Shown: in pieces, positions 16,246-25,843 of the stretch | Layout of the letters: each line of letters starts with the position of its first letter | How positions within the stretch are numbered: position 1 is the first letter of the stretch | Assembly: GCA_022704885.1 (NCBI GenBank) | Contig: JAKJFO010000015.1 | Span: 1-40,324, forward strand | Source of the DNA: Candidatus Rifleibacteriota bacterium | GTDB taxonomy: Bacteria > Riflebacteria > Ozemobacteria > Ozemobacterales > Ozemobacteraceae | DNA: 40,324 bases | Reading direction: 5' to 3' | Made by a program: the position numbers and the translations under genes | Notes under the pieces: generated by a model | What the model was told of the DNA's origin: nothing | Database searches by the model: none | What the model saw: only the letters and a program-made list of their open reading frames with translations

Positions 16246-19123
16246 GAGTCGCTCCAAATCTTATCAACAAAAGTGTCATGTCGTCATTTCTTTCCGATTC
16301 CCACTTTGCAATGGTGTCGTACATCCGGTGCGAAAAGATTTCGAGATCGTTGTCGCAACAGTTCAGCAGCGCCTGTTCGAAACGTGCAAAACCAAAAGTA
16401 AGTCCGCTATTTGCGAGGCTTTCAACCCAGCTGTCGGTATAAAGAACCATAAAGTCGCCAGGTTCCATTTTGCCGGTAATCGGCTTTAATTCGAGTTTTT
16501 CGCTGAAGCCAAAATAGAGGCCGCTGCATTTCTGCAGTTCGGCTTTGCCGGTCGATTTTCTGATGAGCAGCGGGGGGCAGTGTCCGGCATTGAACAGGCT
16601 GAATTCGCCAGTTATGCTGTTTATGAAAAGCGATTGTCCGGACATGTATTCTTTGGCGCCTGATTTGCGCATCTGGAATATGACATCGTTTATAGTCTGC
16701 ATCAGGTGCACCTGTTCGGGTTTGTTGAAATTTTCGAAAATCATCGCCGAGCGCGCCATTGCCATTACGAGCGCCGACGAGATGCCATGCCCCGAGACAT
16801 CGCCGATAAACACACCGCTGACTTCAGCATTGACGGCAAAAAAATCATAGTAATCGCCACCGATATGTGACATTTGAGTCAGACTGGCCAGCAGTTCGAG
16901 CTGATTCTGGCGATATTCACGGCCGGGCAGCAGGTTTTCCTGCACGATTCTGGCGACTTCGAGTTCGCTGAGGTTCTCAAGATTATGATTCAGAGCGCGG
17001 CTGAGCTTGCCAAATTCGTTATTGCCAGAGATGGCAGTTCGGTATCTGAAATTGCGCTGACCGATCGCTTCGATTGCTTCTTTGAACTGCTGTAGAGGCT
17101 CGAGCAGCCTGTGTCGCATCATGATTATGCCGCCGCCGCAGAAAAAAAGGAACAGAGCTGACAGAACCGCGAAACTGCCGACATATTGGCGCATTTCTGC
17201 ATCGATCTCGACCATGGGAATTCGAATTCCCATGCACGATTTATGCAGGCGATTTCCTCGCATCGCGGCTGCGATGAATGTCTCACCGTTCCTGACGATT
17301 TCGCTGTTTCTGACCACCAGCAGGGATTCGGCTTTGTGCAGGAGCGCGCCGAACTGCTGATCAGGCCTGGTGTTTGTGGTCAGATAGCGGTCGCTGCCGG
17401 GAAAATAAGCAGCGACCCTTGGATTGTTACGCATGGCCTGTTCCAGGTAGATTTTCTGAAGCTCCTCTTTGCCCCAGAACATGTAAAAAATGCCAGAAAA
17501 TGCGTATTTTTCAGGGCGACCGATTGTCTTTAAAAAAGCGTAGGTGTCATGGCTGCCGAGTGAAAAGCTTGAAATGAATTGCGAACGGTAGCTGAAGTCA
17601 AACGCGATTGGTCGCGCTATTTGAGAAAGCAGGTAGTTGCTGGTGTCGGTCTTGTTGAAGAATTCGAGGAGATCTTTGCTTACCTGGCCGATTGCAGCTG
17701 GATCTGGAAACGGCATGTTACCTTCGGTGCTTAACTGGTTGCGCCCAGCGCAGTCGAAAAGCATGATGCTGCCGGGCTGAAATTTTTGAATCATAATTTC
17801 GCGCAGTGCGGTAATGCCTGTCTTTTGTGTTTCGGGTGACAGGTCTTTAGCGAAATGTCGGCAGAGCTGCAGACTGATCGCTGCTGCGCTTTGACTGAGA
17901 AAATCGACGAAGCCGTCATCGATCTGGCGTAACTGTTCGAGCCCGCGTGACTGTGTGGCATAGATCAGTTCGTTGCGCTTCTGCTGCAGGTAATCGCTGC
18001 CAATGATGAAGATGATGAGAAGCGGTATGCCGCCCGCATAAAGAAAGAGTGCCGCGAGTTTGAGTCGTGCTGGCACATGGTTGATCTGGTATTTTTTTGA
18101 CGCTACCCAGGCGAGAAAGCAGAAAATTGCCAGAAATTTGATGACTTTGCCGGCCAGTTCCCACTTTTGGCGCGAAATGTCGGGCAGCACACTTTCGGGC
18201 AGGTGGCAGAACGCCCTTATCATCGGGCTTATGTAGCGATACGAGAAAAGCATGCCTTTGTGCTGCAGAATATTGCCAGGATACAGATTTTCGAAACGGC
18301 TCACGGCGATGGCAATGTCGACCGGGTCGATCTGACTGTCATGCTGAAACACTGTCGCGGGATCGATCGGAAAGCTGGCGTAACCTGCTTTTATGGCAGG
18401 GTCTGCGGACTGCAGTCTTCTGACGGCAAATTCCAGCCCGGGGTTGCCGATAAAAAAATCGCTGTGAATGAAGGCCAGCATGGTTATGCGCTGATCGACA
18501 CCATACCACAACTGGTTCTTTGCACCGGTGGCTTCGGCGATAATCGAGCTGGCGAGGCGTTCTGAATGCAGAGGGCGTTGCAGCCAGTCTCTGGCTACTA
18601 CCCGCCCGATGTAGTGGCGCACCATCTTGAGACGCCGGTCAATACCTGGTATTTTTTCAGGTGCACCGGGGTAATAGCGCCGGCAGTTCTCGGCCAGTTC
18701 ATGCAGCAGCTTGTAGACTTCGCGCAGAATGTAGGCAAAAGCTTTTTCATCGGTAGTTTCTTGAATGATCTGCCCTCTTTCATCCCAGGCGATAAAAAAG
18801 AAGACCCCGGGATGCCGCTTTTTGAGCTGTTGCAGCTGTCGATGCAGTTCGCTCTGCGGAGATCTGCTGTTGACCGCCAGGGTGAAGGCGTGATTGAGCA
18901 ACAGGTGAGCAAAATGACTGTCGTTACAGAATTTTTCAAGGGTATTGAGAGTGCTGTCGAGTTTTTTCCGGGCATTCTCCATGCCCTTTTCCCGTTGAAT
19001 CTGCAGAATCCGGTTAAGCGCCGAGTCGATCAGAAACAGCGGGAAAAGAGCAAAACAGATGAACAGCGCAAGGCCGGTAAATACCGGAAACCTTTTCAGA
19101 AGCGTCTGTTGTTGCGTGTTCAT
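16235..19123 (-). CDS. SpoIIE-type PP2C phosphatase, four-TM dual-sensor, class B (pair 1)
   Basis: A 962-residue membrane sensor phosphatase with membrane segments near 12-32, 327-345, 353-376 and 648-668. Between the second and third lies a short cytoplasmic turn leading into RLKLAALFLYAGGIPLL, a pattern shared by its paralogues. HAMP (670-720) and the linker helix ELEVARIVQENLLPG precede the PP2C domain (from about 745), which has IGGDYYDFF, GDVSGHG and NDDMTLL, plus the class B motif NAGHCPP. It lies 70 bp after glgB with a terminator in between, and no clear ribosome binding site precedes its ATG. It is followed by its class A partner with an 11-bp overlap. Confidence 0.87.
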   Translation of the reverse strand: MNTQQQTLLKRFPVFTGLALFICFALFPLFLIDSALNRILQIQREKGMENARKKLDSTLNTLEKFCNDSHFAHLLLNHAFTLAVNSRSPQSELHRQLQQLKKRHPGVFFFIAWDERGQIIQETTDEKAFAYILREVYKLLHELAENCRRYYPGAPEKIPGIDRRLKMVRHYIGRVVARDWLQRPLHSERLASSIIAEATGAKNQLWYGVDQRITMLAFIHSDFFIGNPGLEFAVRRLQSADPAIKAGYASFPIDPATVFQHDSQIDPVDIAIAVSRFENLYPGNILQHKGMLFSYRYISPMIRAFCHLPESVLPDISRQKWELAGKVIKFLAIFCFLAWVASKKYQINHVPARLKLAALFLYAGGIPLLIIFIIGSDYLQQKRNELIYATQSRGLEQLRQIDDGFVDFLSQSAAAISLQLCRHFAKDLSPETQKTGITALREIMIQKFQPGSIMLFDCAGRNQLSTEGNMPFPDPAAIGQVSKDLLEFFNKTDTSNYLLSQIARPIAFDFSYRSQFISSFSLGSHDTYAFLKTIGRPEKYAFSGIFYMFWGKEELQKIYLEQAMRNNPRVAAYFPGSDRYLTTNTRPDQQFGALLHKAESLLVVRNSEIVRNGETFIAAAMRGNRLHKSCMGIRIPMVEIDAEMRQYVGSFAVLSALFLFFCGGGIIMMRHRLLEPLQQFKEAIEAIGQRNFRYRTAISGNNEFGKLSRALNHNLENLSELEVARIVQENLLPGREYRQNQLELLASLTQMSHIGGDYYDFFAVNAEVSGVFIGDVSGHGISSALVMAMARSAMIFENFNKPEQVHLMQTINDVIFQMRKSGAKEYMSGQSLFINSITGEFSLFNAGHCPPLLIRKSTGKAELQKCSGLYFGFSEKLELKPITGKMEPGDFMVLYTDSWVESLANSGLTFGFARFEQALLNCCDNDLEIFSHRMYDTIAKWESERNDDMTLLLIRFGATHGS

Positions 19124-19135
19124 GCTTAAATAAAA

Positions 19136-19176
19136 CTGGCTGTTTCGTGAGCTTTAGCAACTTACGAAACAGCCAG
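19136..19176 (-). terminator. Terminator after glgB
   Basis: A 13-bp stem CTGGCTGTTTCGT/ACGAAACAGCCAG is followed on the minus strand by TTTTATTT, only a dozen bases before the class B phosphatase start codon. It should stop most glgB transcription, so the phosphatase pair depends on readthrough or on a promoter I could not identify. Confidence 0.85.
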
Positions 19177-19193
19177 ATGCAGATATCAAGTTC

Positions 19194-21413
19194 TTATACC
19201 GAAAGCTTGAAGCCCACCATCGCGAGCGGCGGGATGTCTATCAGTATTGACTGGTCACGGTAGTGCCAGCCATGTTTTTCTGTCCAGCGGCCGCCGTAGT
19301 TGCCGATATTAGAGCCGAAATACATTTCGGAGTCGGAGTTGAGAATTTCTTTGTAATAGCCTTCGCGTGGCACGCCAAGGCGGTAATCGGTGCGTGGTAC
19401 CGGTGTGAAGTTGGCAACGAAGACCATCAGATCATCGGGATTGTCGCCCTTGCGAACCCAGCTGATCATGCTGCTGGCGCTGTCATCGAAGTTGATCCAT
19501 TCAAAGCCGGTGTAATCGCAATCTTTCTGGTGCAGGCAGGGTTCGTTGCGGTAGAGGTGGTTGAGATGTGCGAGCAGTCTCTGCAGGCCCTTGTGTGAAT
19601 CATATTCTAGCAGATGCCAGTCTACACTCTGATTGCTGTTCCATTCGTTCCACTGTCCGAAATCGCTGCCCTGGAAGAGCAGTTTTTTGCCCGGCATTGC
19701 CCACATCATGCAGAAGAGCAGGCGCATGTTGGCGAATTTCTGCCAGAAGTCACCTGGCATCTTGTTGATCAGGTTCCCCTTGCCATGCACTACTTCATCG
19801 TGTGAAAGCACGTAGATGAAATTTTCGTGAAAGGCGTAAATCAGCGGGAAAGTCAGGTTGTTGTGATGAAACTTTCGGTAAATCGGGTCTTTCTGAAAGT
19901 ATGACAGGGTATCGTTCATCCAGCCCATGTTCCATTTGAAGGTGAACCCGAGACCGTCTTCGTTGCAAGGTTTCGAAACTCCCGGCCAGGCTGTCGATTC
20001 TTCGGCGACGTTCATGGTGCCGGGGTGTTTGATCTGGCAGATGCTGTTGAGATACTTGAGAAATTCTATGGCTTCGATGTTTTCACGGCCGCCGTAGCGG
20101 TTAGGAATCCATTCGCCGTCTTTGCGGGAATAATCGAGATAGAGCATCGAGGCGACTGCGTCTACACGCAGACCGTCGATATGGTATTTTTCCATCCAGA
20201 ACAGGGCGCTGCTGATCAGAAAGTTTTTGACTTCGTTGCGGCCGAAGTTGAAAATCAGCGTCGACCAGTCTTTGTGTTCACCCTGCCGCGGGTCAGCATG
20301 CTCATAGAGCGCGGTGCCGTCGAACTGCGCCAGGCCATGTGCGTCTTTGGGAAAATGCGCCGGCACCCAGTCGAGCAGCACGCCAATTCCCTGCTGGTGC
20401 ATGTAATCGACGAAATACATGAAGTCTTTCGGGCTGCCGAAGCGGCTGGTCGGGGCAAAATAGCCGGTTACCTGATAACCCCACGACATGTCGAGCGGGT
20501 GTTCGGTGATCGGCATCAGCTCAATATGTGTGTAGCCAACCGTTTTGACGTAATCGGCGATTATCGGTGCCAGTTCACGGTAAGTCATGAAGCGGTTGCC
20601 CTCTTCGGGGTTGCGCATGAACGAGCCAAGGTGGCATTCATATATTGATACCGGTTCGCGTTTCCAGTTGCGGTGCGGTCGACCGTGCATCCAGTCTTTA
20701 TCGTTCCACTCATAACCGGCCAGATCATAGATCTTGCTGGCAGTTTTCGGGCGCACTTCAGCATAGAATGCAAACGGATCGATTTTTTCGAGCAGGTGGC
20801 CTGCTTTGGTTTTTACTTCGAACTTGTAGTTCTGTCCAACGCTGAGACCGGGTACAAAGATTTCCCAGACGCCTGAGTTTCCGAGTGAGCGCATGACGTG
20901 CCGCCGGCCATCCCAGCAGTTGAAATCGCCGATTACACTGACGCGACGGGCATTGGGCGCCCAGACGCAGAAGGAGATGCCGCCGAGCTTGTCTTCGAAG
21001 TAATCCATGTATCTGATATGTGCGCCCATCTTTTCGTAGAGCTCATGATGGTTGCCTTCATTGAACAGATACTGGTCTGTTTCACCAATGCTGGGCATGA
21101 ACGCGTATGAATCATAGAACTCAGCGCTGGCGCCATTCGGGTAATGGCTTTTGATGCGGTAAGCAAAAACTTTATCGCGTTCGGCAATTACTGCCTCGAA
21201 AAAGCCGGCGTCGTGCAGCTTGTTTGCCGCAAAGGCGTGGCCATTGGCGATGTCGATGATTTCGACCTTTTCGGCATCAGGCAGAAAAGCCCTGACAGTG
21301 ACACACTTTTTGCCTTTCAGGTCGGCGAGATGAGCGCCAAGAATCTGAAAAGGGTCATGATAATCGGTTCTGATGATGGACTCGATGGCGTCTTTGTTGA
21401 TGATCTGATTCAT
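19194..21413 (-). CDS. glgB: 1,4-alpha-glucan branching enzyme
   Basis: A 739-residue GH13 branching enzyme that moves short alpha-1,4 glucan chains to alpha-1,6 positions in glycogen synthesis. It has an N-terminal carbohydrate-binding module pair (about 1-230, with [18 protein letters not shown]), the catalytic barrel (about 250-620) and a C-terminal beta domain. Catalytic residues are visible: Asp418 in [11 protein letters not shown], Glu471 in [11 protein letters not shown] and Asp539 in [10 protein letters not shown]. Their spacing is the same as in E. coli GlgB (405, 458, 526). GGAG six bases before the ATG supports the start. No other glycogen genes are adjacent. It is 32 bp after thioredoxin. 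Confidence 0.98.
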   Translation of the reverse strand: MNQIINKDAIESIIRTDYHDPFQILGAHLADLKGKKCVTVRAFLPDAEKVEIIDIANGHAFAANKLHDAGFFEAVIAERDKVFAYRIKSHYPNGASAEFYDSYAFMPSIGETDQYLFNEGNHHELYEKMGAHIRYMDYFEDKLGGISFCVWAPNARRVSVIGDFNCWDGRRHVMRSLGNSGVWEIFVPGLSVGQNYKFEVKTKAGHLLEKIDPFAFYAEVRPKTASKIYDLAGYEWNDKDWMHGRPHRNWKREPVSIYECHLGSFMRNPEEGNRFMTYRELAPIIADYVKTVGYTHIELMPITEHPLDMSWGYQVTGYFAPTSRFGSPKDFMYFVDYMHQQGIGVLLDWVPAHFPKDAHGLAQFDGTALYEHADPRQGEHKDWSTLIFNFGRNEVKNFLISSALFWMEKYHIDGLRVDAVASMLYLDYSRKDGEWIPNRYGGRENIEAIEFLKYLNSICQIKHPGTMNVAEESTAWPGVSKPCNEDGLGFTFKWNMGWMNDTLSYFQKDPIYRKFHHNNLTFPLIYAFHENFIYVLSHDEVVHGKGNLINKMPGDFWQKFANMRLLFCMMWAMPGKKLLFQGSDFGQWNEWNSNQSVDWHLLEYDSHKGLQRLLAHLNHLYRNEPCLHQKDCDYTGFEWINFDDSASSMISWVRKGDNPDDLMVFVANFTPVPRTDYRLGVPREGYYKEILNSDSEMYFGSNIGNYGGRWTEKHGWHYRDQSILIDIPPLAMVGFKLSV

Positions 21414-21445
21414 GCACTGCTCCTGATTGTGTTCGGCTCTGATGA

Positions 21446-21766
21446 TCAGAGCAGGTTAGCCTTGATCTGGTTTTCGAGTTCAGCTTCGGGAACGACACCA
21501 ATTGTGGTATGTACAGCCTTGCCATCTTTGAAGAAAATAATGGTAGGTATGGTAGAGACATTGAATTTGGCTGCAATTTCGGGGCTCTCATCAACGTTCA
21601 GCTTGGTAATTTTGACTTTGCCGGCCATTTTGCTGGCCAGACTTTCAATAATCGGAGACATCATGCGGCAAGGGCCACACCAGGGTGCCCAGAAATCTAC
21701 AACTGCTGCGCCTTTGAAATCAGCAATCTCAGTCTGAAAACTGCTGCTGTTGAGTTCCATCGCCAT
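21446..21766 (-). CDS. trxA: Thioredoxin
   Basis: A 106-residue thioredoxin with the redox motif WCGPC (Cys30 and Cys33), the expected [11 protein letters not shown] context and the cis-proline loop STIPTI near residue 74. It reduces protein disulfides in the cytoplasm with NADPH by way of thioredoxin reductase. The open frame could begin at 21802, but AGGAGG lies eight bases before ATG 21766 and this gives the normal family length. It lies 32 bp upstream of glgB and may share its transcript. Confidence 0.96.
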   Translation of the reverse strand: MAMELNSSSFQTEIADFKGAAVVDFWAPWCGPCRMMSPIIESLASKMAGKVKITKLNVDESPEIAAKFNVSTIPTIIFFKDGKAVHTTIGVVPEAELENQIKANLL

Positions 21767-21845
21767 AATAAAAGCCTCCTGCTTCAGGTGTAATAACCAC
21801 AAAAGAATACACTCTTTAACCTCATATTACAACTTCTTAGTGTAC

Positions 21846-21880
21846 CGCCAGAACCCTGTGCATTCTGCTTTATTCTGGCG
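21846..21880. other. Inverted repeat before thioredoxin
   Basis: CGCCAGAA and TTCTGGCG form an 8-bp stem with a 19-base loop in the 141-bp gap between the 161-residue gene and thioredoxin. It lacks a T-run, so it could be a weak terminator or a regulatory element. Confidence 0.4.
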
Positions 21881-21907
21881 CATCAGGCCGCAGCTGATTT
21901 ATTATGC

Positions 21908-22393
21908 TCATTGATCGATACGGCGGGCGGTTCTTGTCTGTGGCAGGGGAATACAATGAGCTTGCAGATCTTCAGGTTGCAGCATGGGCTCGAAAAGGAT
22001 CGGAGCGTTTATGTTTGCGCCGCATCGTCTGACCCGGCTGCGTAACCATTGCCATGACAGGTGTTCTGGTGCATATATGCAGATTTCGGCTTCGTCAGGG
22101 CGCTGATAGCTGACCAGAATCAGCATGCCGGCATCGTGATAGTTGCTGCCGGCAAATGGCTGCTCGATGAAAAATCTTTGATTATCGCGGTCATAACCTG
22201 CGTTGAGGGTTTCAAGGTATTCGTCTTTCTGGTTCAGCAGGTCGGCAAGGTTGAGTTGCAGAAATCCTGCAATCAGGCTCTGCCTGGCCCTGAAAATTCT
22301 GGCGGCCTCTCTCTGCTCTCCATCAGTATGCTTCCAGACCGACGTTATCACCATGAATCCTGCTAAAAGAACAATCCCCAGATAATTTTTCAT
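21908..22393 (-). CDS. Membrane-anchored protein of unknown function
   Basis: A 161-residue protein with a single N-terminal hydrophobic segment (NYLGIVLLAGFMVITSVW, about 3-20) that could be a signal peptide or anchor. The rest is soluble and mixed, with a segment ARIFRARQSLIAGFLQLNLAD likely helical and a later part with LILVSYQRPDEAEICIYAPEH likely beta. I recognise no domain. The open frame begins at 22420, but AGGAGG lies five bases before the ATG at 22393, which is therefore preferred. It follows the anti-sigma gene by 75 bp and could belong to its regulon. Confidence 0.65.
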   Translation of the reverse strand: MKNYLGIVLLAGFMVITSVWKHTDGEQREAARIFRARQSLIAGFLQLNLADLLNQKDEYLETLNAGYDRDNQRFFIEQPFAGSNYHDAGMLILVSYQRPDEAEICIYAPEHLSWQWLRSRVRRCGANINAPILFEPMLQPEDLQAHCIPLPQTRTARRIDQ

Positions 22394-22468
22394 TGCGACC
22401 TCCTGGTTTTCAATTTTCACCAGTTAGATCAGCCGAAAAACGATTTGGGGAAAAAATAAATTAAAAAA

Positions 22469-23569
22469 TCAGCGCTTTTTCAGAAAAATGCGGATTCTGT
22501 CGCCGCTTTTCTGCAGATACCAGCCGTTGCCGGAGGGCGGGCGCAGGCGTCTGAGTTTTGCTGAGGGCAGGTAGCCGCGCATGGCGAGTTCATCGAGGTT
22601 GATAAAGCCTTCCGGTAGATCGATTGCGTTAGTTTCGATGAGTTGTCGCAATTCTTCGCCACTTTGCGCATCTGGCTGCGACTTTTTCAGCTCAGTGCCG
22701 GATTCCTGCTCGGCAGGTGCAACCCGGGATGCGGCTATACGGGGTTGCATTTCTGCAGCCGGCGCTGCAGACCTGGTCGGTGCCGATGGCTGTGTCGAGC
22801 CGGCAGACTCGCGGTCGAGAGGTGTCATTGCCAGCTGCATATCAGCTTCTGAGGCGGCCGGCTGGTCGGCCAGAACCGGCGCTACAGAGCTTTTTTCTGT
22901 GACAAAAGTATCGGCGCTGCTGTCGAGGGTGAAGGTGATAGCGCCAGGTATTCGCTCTTCTTCGTTTATCTGGCCTTTCCATTCACTCATTTCACTAATT
23001 TCAAGGCCTTCAGCCTTGCTTGCACGCCTTTTTTCTGGCGCCAGCGCCAGCTGCATCTCTTCTTTGGCGGCCTCTTTATCAGCCTGAATCGACAGGTTTT
23101 TATTTTCTGACCTGGTCAGTATGTGGGTTTGGTCGTTCGCTGGTGCCGGAACTTCCTGGCGTTGTTTGCTGGCCACAGCTGTCGGCTCACTTACCGGGAC
23201 CGTTTGAGGCTGGCGTAGAATCAGAACTGCCGCGAGAAATCCGGTAAAGCCGGCGGCGAAGGCTACCTTGAAGGGAAAGCCCTGCAGTGACGCAAGCATG
23301 ATTTCTAGCCAGCCCGGTCGTGAAATTTGTCTGGGGGGGGCGGTCTCGGCGAGCTGTTCTGCCTGAATCGCCATGATTTTTGCCGCGAGGTCGGGTGGGG
23401 CAGCTTCGCTGGCAATAACAGCAAATCCTCCGCGCAGTTTTTCTTCGAATGTCAGCTTCACCTGACAGTCAGAGCAGGTTTTGAGATGCGCGCCGGCTTC
23501 CGGCGTCCGGGCCAGTGCGGCCAGATCGCTGGTTTCGTTGATCAGCTGTTTAAGTTCGTTGCAGTTCAT
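22469..23569 (-). CDS. Zinc-binding anti-sigma factor with large extracytoplasmic tail
   Basis: A 366-residue membrane protein. Residues 1-45 form a ZAS-type anti-sigma domain (Cys3, His28, Cys32, Cys35 in HLKTCSDC) that would hold the ECF sigma factor encoded just upstream. A membrane helix at about 101-119 is followed by a long tail. Most of the tail (about 120-310) is low complexity (Ala, Ser, Glu, Gln, Pro), while the last 60 residues (EELRQLIETNAIDLPEGFINL and a basic end KSGDRIRIFLKKR) look folded. The gene overlaps the sigma gene by 20 bp, which supports coupled expression. The signal that releases the sigma factor is unknown. Confidence 0.85.
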   Translation of the reverse strand: MNCNELKQLINETSDLAALARTPEAGAHLKTCSDCQVKLTFEEKLRGGFAVIASEAAPPDLAAKIMAIQAEQLAETAPPRQISRPGWLEIMLASLQGFPFKVAFAAGFTGFLAAVLILRQPQTVPVSEPTAVASKQRQEVPAPANDQTHILTRSENKNLSIQADKEAAKEEMQLALAPEKRRASKAEGLEISEMSEWKGQINEEERIPGAITFTLDSSADTFVTEKSSVAPVLADQPAASEADMQLAMTPLDRESAGSTQPSAPTRSAAPAAEMQPRIAASRVAPAEQESGTELKKSQPDAQSGEELRQLIETNAIDLPEGFINLDELAMRGYLPSAKLRRLRPPSGNGWYLQKSGDRIRIFLKKR

Positions 23570-24140
23570 AGGCCTTGTCCAACCCTTTTATCTGCATTTT
23601 TTCGCAGAGCATGGCATCGAGCTTCAGTCGAGCCTGGCGCACCCGCGTCTTGGCAGTGCCAAGCGGCATTTCCATCACTCCAGCCAGTTCCGGGATGCTG
23701 AGTCCGGCCAGATACACCAGACAGATGGTCATCCGGCTGTCTTCGTCAAGCTGGTCGAGGCACTCATCGATCAACATCTTCATTTGCGCATGCTCAATCG
23801 CATTGATGACCTCTTCTTCCACCTGCGTCGACTGGTCTGCCACCTCTGGCAGATTCTCTGACAGTACTTCGCGGTGCCCGGCTTTTCGCCATTCGTCAAT
23901 CAGCAGATTACGTGCAATTCTGAAGATCCAGCTTTTCAATGAACCGCCGCTGAAGGCCTCGCGGCTTTTGAAGATGCGCAGAAAGACTTCCTGCGTTTTA
24001 TCAGCCGCTGTCTCGACATTTCTGGTGTTTCTGAGAAAGAACTGATAGACAGATCCTCCGAACAGTCCGTAAAGCTGTTGCCACGCCGACTGGTCGCCGC
24101 GTCTGGCATCTTTCCAGAGTTCTTCAGGTGTTGTCGTCAT
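23550..24140 (-). CDS. ECF-type RNA polymerase sigma factor
   Basis: A 196-residue ECF sigma factor with region 2 (about 25-95, with TQEVFLRIFKSREAF and SLKSWIFRIARNLLIDEWRK) and region 4 (about 135-190, with LAGLSIPELAGVMEMPLGTA and KTRVRQARLKL as the DNA-binding helix). It lacks region 3, as expected for this group. It would direct RNA polymerase to its own target promoters when freed from the anti-sigma factor encoded next. I found no typical GGAAC-like element ahead of it, so self-control is not shown. No clear ribosome binding site precedes the ATG. Confidence 0.95.
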   Translation of the reverse strand: MTTTPEELWKDARRGDQSAWQQLYGLFGGSVYQFFLRNTRNVETAADKTQEVFLRIFKSREAFSGGSLKSWIFRIARNLLIDEWRKAGHREVLSENLPEVADQSTQVEEEVINAIEHAQMKMLIDECLDQLDEDSRMTICLVYLAGLSIPELAGVMEMPLGTAKTRVRQARLKLDAMLCEKMQIKGLDKAYELQRT

Positions 24141-24174
24141 ATTTAGAAACGGGTCGATCAGGTAGAAGATTTAG

Positions 24175-25809
24175 TTATTTTTTAAATGTTTTGAGAATTT
24201 CTTTGCGCAATGAGCCGGCACCACTCTTGTGAATCTTGAAAAAGTGCTGGTGTGGCTGTATGCACGGGCGTACCTGATAGAGCAGCAGGTGGCCAGCATA
24301 GGCAGTAACCACGACGACAAGGTCGCAGCGCCCGACTATCTCGGCGGTGCGAGCCTGACTTATGGTATGATAGCCTTCATACCATTCGTAGTCTTCGTTA
24401 TCGACTCCGGCTTCTTTGAGAATCGGCCAGTAATGATCGCGGCCGACGCCGCCGAAAATCGCGACATGCTTGCCGACCATGAGGTTCTCTACCGAATAGG
24501 CGCTTTCGTCTGGAATCGCGTGCAGTTGCTGGAGCTTGCGCGTCAGTTCCTGGTTTTCTTCGTCGAGTTTGCGCATGTCACTGCGCAATTCGGCTTCTTC
24601 TTCGAGAGTTTCCTGCAGTTCTTTTTCGGCCGCGTTGACCTTAGCCTCAGCGGCTCTGATCTGCTTTTGAACCTCGGCCGGGTCAAACCGGTCGAGCTTC
24701 TGTTTCAGTTCGTCGTTGCTGTTTTTTAGTGCGCGTGCCTCGCCCTGTGCCTGGTCTTTTTCGACATTCAGGCTGTTGATGCGTCGGCGCAGTTCGTCGC
24801 TTTCATCACGCAGTTCTTCGATCTTTTCCTGCATTTCTTCTTTGGTCAGCTCGAAGTCTTTGAGCGAGATCGCCGGCCGTGTCTGGTGGTAACGCTTGAG
24901 CACGAAGTGATGGTGGGTGTAGACCTCAAGAATGTCTTTGAGGTAGTCCTCGTAGGCATCCTGCTTTTCGACTTCAGGTGGGAATTCTTCCTGAACATCC
25001 TGGATCAGCAGTTTGAGAAGCTTTTTGGCGTCGCGGTATGCCTTGTCGAGATCATTGTAAAAGTCAGGTCTGACCAGATGCAGATCTTTAGTCTGACCGA
25101 AAAACCACTCAAGATGTCTGAAGGTATCAGCTTCGAGCAATGCCCAGGCTCTGACCACATCGTGCTGGTGTATCTCGTAGCGAAGTTCGCCGACAATCTT
25201 TTCGAGTGCCTCACGCCGTTCGTTTTCACTTGCTGGCAGAGTTTCTTCGACGCTTTCACGACAGACGGTTTCCAGCTGTCTGATCAGCTTCTTGTATGAC
25301 TGGTATTCTTCACTGTCGAGAAAAAGCGCAGCCAAAAAGCCTTTGCGCTTCAAAAAATGGCGAGAAAAAACTCGCTTTTCGCCGCCGACATTGACTTCGT
25401 ATTTAGAACTGCGCTTGGCCTGAACCTTAACCTTCTGGGTCGATGGCTCTGCCGCTGCTTCTTTGGCCTTGCGCATGCGGTTGATCTTGTCTTCGATCAT
25501 CTCGTTGACCAGGCGTGTCTGAACCGGGCCGCTGAGCATGATATCGAGCAGGTCGCCGACAAAAAGGGCAAAAGAACGCCCCGATCTGTCATAAATGCGG
25601 GCGAATTCTTTATGAATCTGCCAATGGCGATCTTCTCCGCTTTCTTTACCTGCGTCAGTCATCGCTTCGGCTTTTTTGCCAACTTTGCCGGCTACTTCGC
25701 TGAACTTGTCCTTGCCGCCTTTTCCAGGGGAAAAACCGGCGAGTTTTTCGAGTTCATCGAGGCTTTTCTGATTGCGTGACATGATAAGATCGTCGAGCGG
25801 ATTAATCAT
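24175..25809 (-). CDS. Coiled-coil protein with C-terminal DUF2325-like domain
   Basis: A 544-residue soluble protein. Residues 1-90 are polar and charged; about 95-320 is largely helical with no recognised domain. About 325-440 is a long coiled coil (ELTKEEMQEKIEELRDESDE and following heptads). The last 95 residues match the DUF2325 layout: VAIFGGVGRDHYWPILKEAG, a middle YEGYHTISQA, DLVVVVTAYAGH and IHKSGAGSLRKEI. DUF2325 has no firm function. AGGAAAG lies five bases before the ATG. It sits between the GGDEF-like gene and the ECF sigma gene, in the same direction with gaps of 34 bp on each side, so it may share their transcript. Confidence 0.8.
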   Translation of the reverse strand: MINPLDDLIMSRNQKSLDELEKLAGFSPGKGGKDKFSEVAGKVGKKAEAMTDAGKESGEDRHWQIHKEFARIYDRSGRSFALFVGDLLDIMLSGPVQTRLVNEMIEDKINRMRKAKEAAAEPSTQKVKVQAKRSSKYEVNVGGEKRVFSRHFLKRKGFLAALFLDSEEYQSYKKLIRQLETVCRESVEETLPASENERREALEKIVGELRYEIHQHDVVRAWALLEADTFRHLEWFFGQTKDLHLVRPDFYNDLDKAYRDAKKLLKLLIQDVQEEFPPEVEKQDAYEDYLKDILEVYTHHHFVLKRYHQTRPAISLKDFELTKEEMQEKIEELRDESDELRRRINSLNVEKDQAQGEARALKNSNDELKQKLDRFDPAEVQKQIRAAEAKVNAAEKELQETLEEEAELRSDMRKLDEENQELTRKLQQLHAIPDESAYSVENLMVGKHVAIFGGVGRDHYWPILKEAGVDNEDYEWYEGYHTISQARTAEIVGRCDLVVVVTAYAGHLLLYQVRPCIQPHQHFFKIHKSGAGSLRKEILKTFKK

Positions 25810-25843
25810 AAGTTCTTTCCTGCATTTTTATTCGCGAATATTA

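Noticed and set aside
24141..24174. Autoregulated ECF promoter ahead of the sigma gene
   Set aside because: No GGAAC-like -35 with a matching -10 is present in this short gap.
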